Source: Meghimatium bilineatum
Taxonomy: Eukaryota > Mollusca > Gastropoda > Stylommatophora > Philomycidae
NCBI GenBank assembly: GCA_034231615.1
Contig: CM067311.1
Coordinates: 11,480,660-11,544,659 of the forward strand
Direction of reading: 5' to 3'
DNA: 64,000 bases
Position numbers and translations under genes: made by a program. The notes below the pieces were generated by a model. That model saw nothing but the letters and a program-made list of their open reading frames with translations, made no database searches and was not told the origin of the DNA. This document shows positions 55,563 to 64,000 of the stretch, in pieces (within the stretch, counting starts at the first letter, position 1; each line of letters starts with the position of its first letter).

Positions 55563-56254
55563 ACTATTCATAGTCTGAAATGAAAATTACGTACAGAAGT
55601 TCAAACATTCACAAAGAAATAGAGTACCAGAACTTATGTTCTGGGAAGGTCGAGGAATGGCATATTCGCTATTAGGCAATAGTGGAAAGCGGCGCTAGTC
55701 ATACGGATTCTAGTCAGTCACTGATTACAAAGTTGAGAACTTACGGGAAAAAACATGTTATTACGTAGGTTTATAACTCAGCTTACCTTTGCTTGAGATT
55801 AACACTGAATATGGGAAGTTTATAAGATTTTTTCCCCAATGCTCTTACATTACCATTTCACGAAAATGTACCCATAATTATCATTTGTGCAACCAAAAGA
55901 AACGTTTCTCCGAAAGTTAAGCTCACAACTTTGGTGAATAATCCAACAATCCAACTAATCCCACAGCCATAACAATAGCTTCATAACAAAAGAACAACAT
56001 CGTGCGCTGATTGCACACGGGAGACAGCTTATTAACAGTAGAAAAATATGTATGAAGAAACATGAGCAGGGAGAATTGTGAACTCTTCCTAGAGGGGCAC
56101 TCGAAAAGGATAACTTAGGACCTAATTTCCAGTGAGTGTCATTGATTTCTATAGCTGCTAAATGATTTGAAAAGCGTAATTAGAGTTGATATGTTATTTT
56201 TCAATTGTACTGTCTCTGATCAAGTTTGAATGATGCGTATCAGAACAATGTCAC
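55563..56254. other. No recognisable feature
   Basis: Unique sequence. Confidence 0.4.
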
Positions 56255-57475
56255 TAACAGTGAGGTCTTGCACAAAGTCAAGTATCAGGACAGTCAGGGG
56301 CCGCCCTAACAATTGCGGGCCCAATGCGAAATAGATAGCGCGGGGCCCAGTCTGGATAGGGAAGAGGATAATAAAATAAATTCTAATATGAATTTATAGG
56401 CCTATGCAGTGCGGGGCCCAATGCAGCCGCATAGGTTGCAATGGTTTAAGACCGGCAAGGACAGTGATACTATCAGTGAGGTCTTGCAGAAAGTCAAGTA
56501 TCAGGACAATGTTACTAACAGTGAGGTCCTGCACAAAGTCAAGTATCAGGACAATGTTACTAACAGTGAGGTCCTGCACAAAGTCAAGTATCAGGACAAT
56601 GTTACTAACAGTGAGGTGAGGTCTTGCACAAAGTCAAGTATCAGGACAATGTTACTAACAGTGAGGTCCTGCACAAAGTCAAGTATCAGGAAAATGTTAC
56701 TAACAGTGAGGTGAGGTCTTGCACAAAGTTAAGTATCAGGACAATGTTACTAACAGTGAGGTGAGGTCTTGCACAAAGTTAAGTATCAGGAAAATGTTAC
56801 TAACAGTGAGGTGAGGTCTTGCACAAAGTTAAGTATCAGGAAAATGTTACTAACAGTGAGGTGAGGTCTTGCACAAAGTTAAGTATCAGGACAATGTTAC
56901 TAACAGTGAGGTCCTGCACAAAGTCAAGTATCAGGAAAATGTTACTAACAGTGAGGTGAGGTCTTGCACAAAGTCAAGTATCAGGACAATGTTACTAACA
57001 GTGAGGTCCTGCACAAAGTCAAGTATCAGGAAAATGTTACTAACAGCGAGGTCCTGCACAAAATCAAGTATCAGGACAATGTTACTAACAGTGAGGTCTT
57101 GAACAAAATCAAATATCAGGACAATGTTACTAACAGTGAGGTCTTGAACAAAATCAAGTATCAGGACAATGTTACTAACAGTGAGGTCTTGCACAAAGTC
57201 AAATATCAGGACAATGTTACTAACAGTGAGGTCTTGCACAAAGCCAAGTATCAGGACAATGTTACTAACAGTGAGGTCTTGCACAAAGTCAAATATCAGG
57301 ACAATGTTACTAACAGTGAGGTCCTGCACAAAGTCAATTATCAGGACAATGTTACTAACAGTGAGGTCCTGCACAAAGTCAAGTATCAGGACAATGTTAC
57401 TAACAGTGATTCCTGCACAAAATCAAGTATCAGGACAATGTTACCAACAATGAGTTCCTGGACAAAGCCATACTT
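56255..57475. repeat. Minisatellite, 45/50-bp units, about 24 copies, split by a hAT-like element
   Basis: Unit of GAGGTCTTGCACAAAGTCAA, GTATCAGGACAATGTTACTA and ACAGT (45 bp). A 50-bp variant carries a doubled GAGGT (GAGGTGAGGTC) and is concentrated at 56610-56950. One partial unit lies left of the 163-bp insertion at 56295. Confidence 0.96.
56295..56457. mobile_element. hAT-like non-autonomous element inside the minisatellite
   Basis: Starts CAGGGGCCGCCCTAAC and ends GTTTAAGACCGGCA. Flanked by AGGACAGT on both sides (56287-56294 and 56458-56465), an exact 8-bp duplication as hAT elements make. GC-rich inner GGGCCCAATGCG words recur at both ends. The right terminus has decayed from the expected CTG, so its end is uncertain by a few bases. 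Confidence 0.7.
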
Positions 57476-57731
57476 CTTAATAACGATCTCCACATTTTTC
57501 TCAGAGACTCAAGTAGCTTGTTATGTTCAGATAATGAACAAATGCACCCTCATATGCTATATGTAGAATATTTGTAGAGTGCAATACAAATTGACACGCC
57601 AGATCCAAGCTGCTATAAAAAGACTGATACTAAACATCAATGCATGACTGTGTCATCGATCCTAGCAATTAGAACAACTGACGGCACATATCACCACATC
57701 ATAGCCTAGAGTGTGTACCTATGTTTGTTTT
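57476..57731. other. No recognisable feature
   Basis: Unique sequence. Confidence 0.4.
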
Positions 57732-57803
57732 TTTACGACATGCATGACAGGTAATAGTGTCATTACTCTGTGTTCCCCTTTCAAGCCCCTGCAACACACG
57801 GTT
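57732..57803 (-). mobile_element. SINE-A 5' fragment
   Basis: TTTACGACATGCATGACAGG, TAATAGTGTCATTACTC and CCCCTTTCAAGCCCCTGCAA match the 5' end of SINE-A in minus orientation, ending in ACACACGG like the family start. Confidence 0.7.
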
Positions 57804-57887
57804 GAGAGATGCGCCGTGTATACATGTTGATACTGTTGTTTCTAAACTTCAAACACTTTACAACCACAAACATTATATCAGCCTCTT

Positions 57888-57960
57888 CCAGACGCACACA
57901 TCGACGCACACACCGACGCACGCACACGCTGACGCGCGCACACGCTGACGCGCGCACATG
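57888..57960. repeat. Imperfect CA-rich tandem repeat
   Basis: GACGCACACAC and GCTGACGCGCGCACAC repeats. Confidence 0.8.
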
Positions 57961-58744
57961 CTAAATTGTTTCTACACTCAAAATCTTGGCATTAAAAATA
58001 TCTTCATCAATTTTCCAACCCCTTGTCACACTCTCAGAAAAACTCAAATATTTGTTGTAACTTAAAAGAGAAACCATTCTTTTCAGTAATTTCCCCAGTT
58101 TTTCCTCCCTACTTGAGCAGAGCTGCAAATCTTTTGTTGCAATCAGTGTCAGTACTGCTATGAATATTTTAGAAATGGACGTTGGCAGCCTGGCAGGATG
58201 AGCAACTCGTGGAGATTATCAAGTGCCGTGTGAACTTCTTTCTAGTAACCTGACAACAGATATCTGACAACAAATGTGTGTGCCTTGTCTTAACACTGAT
58301 GGACATACGTCGCTTAAATAAAATACACACAGGTTTTTGATAGAATTACGGTGAACTCATTAAGTGATGATTGAGTTCTGTCTTCGGTTCACATTTTCGT
58401 AAACATTCAAATCTGATGTTGTTTTCCATTTAAAAAATATTATCATTTTCATTCTCATGTATCTTCCAACTATCTGCTTGATAAGTATCTCTCTCTCTCT
58501 CTCTCTCTTTCTCTCCTTTCCCTCATTCTCATCTCGTGTACTGTGTTTAGTTTTCATGCTCGTAATTTCGTCAGTTTTGATTTGACATTCCTGTTTTTCA
58601 TCACCAGCAAAAATATGCTCAGTGTCTGCCGTAAATGTATTTTCATTACTTGTCTGCATACTCCCTTCCTACGGATACTAGTGTGTTCATTACACACTTC
58701 TACTGTTTTGTTAACTTCAGAACAAGCTCTCCATGTGAGTTTCA
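57961..58744. other. No gene recognised; (CT)n at 58489-58513
   Basis: Unique sequence with one CTCT microsatellite. Confidence 0.4.
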
Positions 58745-58806
58745 CTTATGTAGTAGTTAAGTCGTAAGACTATGCCCAAGTGAGGAGCAAGTTCGAATCC
58801 TGTTTG
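58745..58806 (+). mobile_element. tRNA-like SINE head
   Basis: TATGTAGTAGTTAAGTCG (A-box-like) and CAAGTTCGAATCCTG with a near-perfect B box (GTTCGAATCC) spaced about 35 nt apart. No convincing full cloverleaf. Confidence 0.55.
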
Positions 58807-58865
58807 TGACGTTTTGTTTACGAATTGAACTTTTTCTGATATACTGGGATATGTACTGTTAGAAG

Positions 58866-59729
58866 CTACGGTAAACCAGGTGGTGCTAAGCACAGTCAGC
58901 TACGGTAAACCAGGTGTGCTAAGCACAATCAGCTACGGTAAACCATGTGGTGCTAAGCACAGTCAGCTACGGTAAACCAGGTGTGCTAAGTACAGTCAGC
59001 TACCGTAAACCAGGTGTACTAAGTACAGTAGGCTACCGTAAACCAAGTGTGCTAAGTACAGTCAGCTACCGTAAATCAGGTGTGCTAAGTACAATCAGCT
59101 ACGGTAAACCAGGTATGCCAAGCATAATCAGCTACCGTAAACCAGGTGTACGAAGTACAGCCAGCTACGGTAAACCAGGTGTGCCAAGCACAATCAGCTA
59201 CCGTAAACCAGGTGTGCTAAGTACAATCAGCTACGGTAAACCAAGTGTGCCAAGCACAATCAGCTACAGTAAACCAGTTGTGCCAAGCACAATCAGCTAC
59301 CGTAAACAAGGTGTGCTAAGTACAGCCAGCTACGGTAAACCATGTGTGCGACGCACAATCAGTTACGGTAAACCAGGTGTGCGAAGCACAATCAGCTACC
59401 GTAAACCAGGTGTGCTAAGTACAGTCAGCTACGGTAAACCAGGTGTGCTAAGTACAGTCAGCTACGGTAAACCAGGTGTGCTAAGTACAGCCAGCTACGG
59501 TAAACCAGGTGTGCCAAGCACAATCAGTTACGGTAAACCAGGTGTGCCAAGCACAATCAGCTACCGTAAACCAGGTGTGCTAAGTACAGTCAGCTACGGT
59601 AAACCAGGTGTGCTAAGTACAGTCAGCTACGGTAATCCAGGTGTGCTAAGTACAGTCAGCTACGGTAAACCAGGTGTGCTAAGTACAGTCAGCTACGGTA
59701 AACCAGGTGGTGCTAAGCACAGTCAGCGT
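58866..59729. repeat. Minisatellite, 33-bp unit, about 26 copies
   Basis: Unit of AGCTACGGTAAACCAGGTGT plus GCTAAGTACAGTC. Marked by TACGG/TACCG and GCTAAG/GCCAAG/GCGAAG variants in mixed order. The long plus-strand frame through it continues into a LINE fragment and is not a gene. Confidence 0.97.
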
Positions 59730-60010
59730 CTAAGTGAGCTGGATTCTAAAAACCATATTAAAGAAAAATCTAGGTTTTTTTTCGGTCACGTTAAGAGACA
59801 TGACGGTATGAAGATAGTAATATTGGAGGAAATATTAGAAGGCAACAGAGGTAAAGGTCGATCAAGACGCCGGTGGACAGAAGACATACCGGAAATGCAT
59901 GCACATGTCTCTAAAGGATGTGGGACAACTAGCTCAATACCGAGGATAATTCAATAGATCAATAAGGAAGACTTTGTTCTGGAAATAATATGTCACATGA
60001 TGATGTTGAG
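59730..60010 (+). pseudogene. LINE reverse-transcriptase C-terminus
   Basis: KSRFFFGHVKRHDGMKIVIL, EGNRGKGRSRRRWTEDIPEM and a frameshifted LAQYRG..SIRKTLFWK segment are the W-F-GH..R, GRGR.RRRW.EDI and final basic blocks of an endonuclease-reverse transcriptase. After the end the sequence reads ATGTCACATGATGATGTTGA. Only the last ~80 residues are present, directly downstream of the 33-bp array. Confidence 0.83.
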
Positions 60011-60196
60011 AAGCTACGAAGTTACGTACTATGAGTGGCCCTCTCAACAGGCGGAGTGCTGCTTTGCTGAGAGGAATGGAGTACATATGAGGAAATCATG
60101 GCACAGTGAAGTCAATCATCTACATATTTTGAACACTTTCAAAAGTACTACAGGTGTTACAAATACGCCTGTAATAAAAATTCAGAGTGACGTATG

Positions 60197-60639
60197 CAGT
60201 GCAGGATTTAAGTATAAGCTCGCCTGTGTGTTGCCGGGGCCCGAAAGAGGAGCAAAGAATAGCAACACTGTTTACCTTCCACGCATGTCGTAAAAGGCGA
60301 CTAAGGAGGATATGGGACGGAGTTGGATCTCCCATCCCATATATGGTCAGTGACCCAAAGCCATGCTGAAGTCGGATATGTCAAGACGAAAGGCACAGAT
60401 ATCGCAGCAATGCTGTAAACCATGACACAACGCATTCCGTTCTCCGGACTACATCCTGCTAAATCTGCAGGAGTTCGAGAACGAACGCAGAAGAAGAGAG
60501 AGAGTATAAGCTACACAAGCTATAGCTTAGGGCCCCCACTTTCTTGAGCAATTGTCATACATACTTAAATATATTGCATTATTTGTCCCAATGCAGCACT
60601 TCTAGAAAGCTTAGGGCCTTAAGTTTAAATCCGGCGCTG
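60197..60639. mobile_element. hAT-like miniature element carrying a nested SINE-A
   Basis: Left end CAGTGCAGGATTTAAG and right end (read inward) CAGCGCCGGATTTAAA are inverted repeats. Flanks GACGTATG (60189-60196) and GGCGTATG (60640-60647) form an 8-bp target duplication with one mismatch. Removing the nested SINE and one target copy leaves about 151 bp. No transposase. Confidence 0.85.
60221..60502 (+). mobile_element. SINE-A, full-length, nested in a hAT-like element
   Basis: 282 bp between AGTATAAGCT at 60211-60220 and AGTATAAGCT at 60503-60512, an exact 10-bp duplication. Begins CGCCTGTGTGTTGCCGGGGC, like the 36290 copy, and ends GAACGCAGAAGAAGAGAG. Confidence 0.95.
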
Positions 60640-60679
60640 GGCGTATGCAATGTAGCATTACAGAACGTAGTGCGTGTCC

Positions 60680-60800
60680 GTTAGAGTCGATGTAGATCAA
60701 CTGGGATCGAAGTAATGATGATGGCCGCTGAGATGAACTGGGATCGAGGTCTTGATGGCCGCTGAGATGAACTGGGCCATGGGATCGAGGTCATGATGAA
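60680..60800. repeat. Short tandem repeat, about 3 copies
   Basis: GATGGCCGCTGAGATGAACT and GGGATCGAGGTC recur with indels. Confidence 0.75.
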
Positions 60801-61920
60801 GCTAGCTGATGATAAGTGGGGTCAATATTTCCTCTAAGACAAGAGTGCCTGTAAGCAAAAGTCTATCTTCGTGGACTGATACATTTCTATCAACATTTTT
60901 TCTACTTCAAAATTGTAATTTTTTTTCAGAATTTTCTATTTAAACCAGTTATATTTTTACTACATTAATTTTTACACACAATTTTATACCTAAATCTTGT
61001 GGAGCCAAGACCAAATTCTGTACACCAAGTGATAAAAATGTATACGCTAGCGCACGGCGGCGCTGCATAGCGGGAACATTGAGTGAAGCTGCCATAAATT
61101 ACGTCAATATTTAAAAAAGGGGTGTGGGGAATAAATGGGGGGAGGGGACACAGGATGAAGTAAACAAAAATTAAACACCAATTAAATATTGAATTGTTCG
61201 AGTTAGAAGAAAACATTGAAAAATCTGAAAATATAAAATCATGTTCTTGTGCACTTTTTCAACAACATTGTTTAAGGGAGGGCATACAATTTTGTTTTAC
61301 ATAATTAAGCATGATATTCCTCTATTTTTGCTATTTTGTTAACAAGGATTAGAGGTGGGGGCGGGGGGGGGGGTTGGTACTAACACATTTTTTTGCGCAA
61401 TTTATAGACAAACCTACTCCTTCGAGATCAGCTCATTGATGTGGATTCAATCGGAGTGGCTTAGTTCAGACATTCTCTATATCGAGCAGGTCCACAGTGT
61501 TGCTCAAGGAAGCACAGGTGCTGAAGTCGGCTATACTGTGTTAATAGGCGCACCACAAACTATAATATTACGGGAAATGTAACTTGAAGAAAGAGCCAAC
61601 AAAAGAAATAAACAATAGACAGGCCCCATTGTGCGTGTGACTGTGATCCTAAGCGTGCCCAGAATATCTTTCCACGCAATGAACATTTCTGGAACATTAC
61701 ATAGACGGTGCTTTTCTTATAGCAAGATTAGGTTAAGAAACAGCTTGTCTGAAGTTCTCTCCGGCAGCCGCAGCAATGCTAGGTTGGCGACACCTGTCTG
61801 GCATGTCTGTGCCAGACTTCCATGAATAAATATCTACACCGACGTCAACCAGTGACGTCTGTAGCTTTGTTAGGCTTCTTCTATCTATTATCTGCATGAT
61901 ATCACAACAATCTTACTTCA
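60801..61920. other. No recognisable feature
   Basis: Unique sequence with a G-run at about 61358-61372. Confidence 0.4.
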
Positions 61921-61924
61921 CCTT

Positions 61925-62048
61925 AGTGTGTAGATGATATTTATATAATGTTTAGTCGTGAAAATGATGGTAAGCATATACGTAACATTTATATAATGTT
62001 TAGTATTGCAAATGATAGCAGGTATATGAATAACATTTATATAAAGGT
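61925..62048. repeat. Imperfect tandem repeat, about 55 bp, 2+ copies
   Basis: ATTTATATAATGTTTAGT followed by AAATGAT recurs, with a third partial ACATTTATATAAAGGTCAGT. Confidence 0.7.
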
Positions 62049-62434
62049 CAGTATAGGCAGTTGTTTAAGGATACGAGTTTGCCCAGATGTCAAAGGCTTT
62101 CTTTCAAACCCTAAACCCTATATTACAAAGGTGTGGCCGGGGGGAGGGGGGGAATTTCTAACACTATAAACTGGTGTAGTAGTATGTGTCATTACGAAAG
62201 CTGCAGCCATTGCCGTAAAGCTATAAACCACACAAAGATACATTAAAATAAATGACAACACAATGATATTCTATATAAGTTTTACAACAATCGCAGAAGA
62301 AGAATATATACACCCGGCGCAATTACAATCTTTTTTTCCAATCTATGATCTTGTCAATATTCTTTAACGGATATTTGTTTCCACGTTCCATATTGATATG
62401 ACAAGATTTCTCGAGCGTTGTGTTACCAGTCTCA
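62049..62434. other. No recognisable feature
   Basis: Unique sequence. ATCGCAGAAGAAGAATATAT near 62291 resembles the SINE tail word but has no body attached. Confidence 0.4.
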
Positions 62435-62435
62435 A

Positions 62436-62606
62436 GAGAGTAGTAGGAGCTGTGAGATAATGATCTGGATTAGCTATAGGAGCTGTGGGATAATAATCTG
62501 GATTAGCTATAGGAGCTGTGGGATAATAATCTGGATTAGCTATAGGAGCTGGATAATAATCTGGATTAGTTATAGGAGCTGTGGGATAATAATCTATATT
62601 AGCTAA
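62436..62606. repeat. Minisatellite, 33-bp unit, about 5 copies
   Basis: Unit of AGGAGCTGTGGGATAATAAT plus CTGGATTAGCTAT. One copy lacks GTGG (30 bp). Confidence 0.93.
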
Positions 62607-62749
62607 CAAACATAAGGTGCTGAATTATCTGTTCAGATATCCATCTGATCAAGTTGAACATTTGTATTCACACTTTTATTGTGGTATGGCAACAGTCAAC
62701 ACCGATCCGGATAATATGTTATATATGCTTTAGTTCAACAGATGAAACT

Positions 62750-63200
62750 TGCAACAGAATAGGTAATAAATGCAACAACATTTTACTTCAACAGATGAAA
62801 TTTCACATTTCAGAAAATAGTGAGATGAGACGATTGAGAAAAGCTGCATGGGTCACCAGGATCGATAGATTGCGAAATGAAGACATCAGGGAAAGAATAT
62901 GTATAACACCTTGTACAGAATACATATAAAGGCAGCAAATCAAGTGGTTTGGACACATTATGAGAATACATCAAGACAAGTTGCCTGTACAGGCATATAA
63001 CCAAATGAGATCAGGGTACGAAGCTAGAGAAAGATCACGAAAAAAGATGGATAGAAAACGTTAGGGACATCGTGAACAAACACGGTCATAACACATCTGG
63101 CCTTGGAACACAACCTCGAGCTCCAATCACCCTTACACTAAAAGGCAAGAGTAGAAAACAAACAACCTGGAACACGAATTTAAAGGAGAATATGAAAGTT
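62750..63200 (+). pseudogene. LINE (lineage 3-like) reverse-transcriptase C-terminus
   Basis: RRLRKAAWVTRIDRLRNEDI, RERICITPCTEYI, a stop, RQQIKWFGHIMRIHQDKLPV and RKKMDRKR relics. This is the usual MR.LRK..G..R.DR.RN..IR..L block followed by QIKWFGH..R. Stops and frameshifts make it dead. Confidence 0.85.
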
Positions 63201-63204
63201 TAAA

Positions 63205-63460
63205 AGTACTTTCAATAATACGATAAAAACATCGAAACAAATCACAAGCAGAATACAAGTGAGAATAAAAAAATGCTACATCTATTCTACATTAATGTAT
63301 GGCCCAAAAACATGGGTAATGAACAAACAACTAGAAGACATAATTTATGCATTTGAGATGTGGATATATAGAAGAATAACGAGAACTTTATGGTAAGGGA
63401 AGAAAACACGAGGTTTTGACAATATTTCGCATGGAAAATAGAGCTATTATACTGTGTTCA
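63205..63460 (+). pseudogene. LINE reverse-transcriptase fragment
   Basis: SRIQVRIKKCYIYSTLMYGP, TWVMNKQLEDIIYAFEMW and IYRRITRTLW, i.e. the K.Y..S.L.YG.ETW....L...FEMW.YRR block. Close in motif wording to the minus-strand copy at 17251-17690. Confidence 0.8.
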
Positions 63461-63790
63461 CTTTAAGAATGAAGTGGGTCAAAACACATCTCCATATTAC
63501 TCCGCGATAACAGGTGATTTTTACACAGCTGATGACATGTAAAAACAATATTATTTAAAACATTTAAAAACAATATTTAAACAACATTTTAAAACAAACA
63601 TTTAACAACGACATTTAAAAACAATATTATTGGGCACGTAATAATCCATTAATGCGTTCTGCGTCCAACAACCAATCAGAAGCACTGACCCACTTCATTC
63701 TTAGAGTGAACAGGGTATAAAATAAATTACATTCAAACAAATAAATTATTTTGGGCATATTAGAAGACCTTGTTGAAGATCTTAAATGAA
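63461..63790. repeat. Imperfect AAAACAATATTTAA repeats, otherwise unique
   Basis: Around 63542-63630, words AACATTTAAAA and ACAATATT recur irregularly. Confidence 0.5.
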
Positions 63791-63794
63791 GGTA

Positions 63795-64000
63795 TCCTGG
63801 GTAGTTGTGAGGAAGAGAGCAAGTAAGGTATATTTGTGTGGAAGGGAACAAGTAATGTATAGTTGTGTGGAAGGGAACAAGTAATGTATAGCTGTGTGGA
63901 AGGGAACAAGTAAGGTGGAGTTGTTAGGAAGCGAGCAAGTAAGGTATATTTGTGTGGAAGGGAACAAGTAATGTATATTTGTGTGGAAGGGAACAAGTAA
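63795..64000. repeat. Minisatellite, 29-bp unit, 7+ copies, running off the window
   Basis: Unit of GTGGAAGGGAACAAGTAATG plus TATAGTTGT. Still in phase at the last base, so the array continues beyond this window. Confidence 0.95.

Noticed and set aside
58947-59957. A 336-codon frame made of an 11-residue repeat plus a reverse-transcriptase tail
   Set aside because: It joins a 33-bp minisatellite to a 5'-truncated LINE fragment by chance of frame. Not a gene.
60470-60490. GAGTTCGAGAACGAAC in the SINE-A tail as a pol III B box
   Set aside because: It lies at the far 3' end of the element, other copies read GAGTTTGAGAAC, and no A box is placed upstream at the right distance.

Overview
This is a eukaryotic, AT-rich, gene-poor window with only one confident protein-coding gene. 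That gene is an intact single-exon four-jointed box kinase (FJX1-type) at 24999-26639 on the minus strand. The rest is transposon debris and an unusually dense set of minisatellites, which by hand tally cover roughly a fifth of the window. I infer a protostome invertebrate, most likely a mollusc and probably a gastropod. The reasons are the metazoan gene, the many endonuclease-reverse-transcriptase (RTE-like) LINE remnants, short elements ending in AAGGGAGATA, and tRNA-derived SINEs with a conserved core. The species is not determined.

Layout. 1-6 kb holds LINE 3' ends (several lineages), a 56-bp and a 63-bp minisatellite and a long (TA)n tract. 7.3-8.8 kb is a foldback element whose loop is split by a 1273-bp retroelement-like insertion. 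9.2-13.8 kb holds two short-unit arrays, a 48-bp array, a complete hAT-like element (11282-11755, 8-bp target duplication) and a ~1.1 kb array of 25/29-bp units. 13.8-22.3 kb holds LINE fragments, SINEs and 36/44/45-bp arrays. 22.9-24.4 kb is four minisatellites in a row just downstream of the kinase gene. 24.7-26.9 kb is the kinase gene with candidate poly(A) signals, a TATA-like box and a 5'-UTR splice acceptor. 26.9-31 kb holds a 36-bp array broken by a 5'-truncated copy of the 7.4-kb retroelement, a LINE 3' end running into a GATA microsatellite, and 27- and 18-bp arrays. 31-46 kb is SINE-rich, with three Penelope/hammerhead-like relics, a ~310-bp hairpin element and large trinucleotide arrays. 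46-64 kb holds more minisatellites, a Tc1-like transposase pseudogene (52.0-52.5 kb), and two hAT-like elements, one carrying a nested SINE.

Main biological signal. Three otherwise unrelated non-autonomous families (called SINE-A, SINE-B and element C here) all end in nearly the same 3' tail, GA(A/G)CGC(A/T)GAAGAAG, and several copies have clean target-site duplications. This suggests they share one LINE machinery. Nested insertions (SINE-A in a hAT element, SINE-A in a minisatellite, element C in a foldback loop, SINE-B in a LINE reverse transcriptase) give a relative order of events. The long repetitive open reading frames over minisatellites are not treated as genes, because they arise from array periods divisible by three and are often open on both strands.
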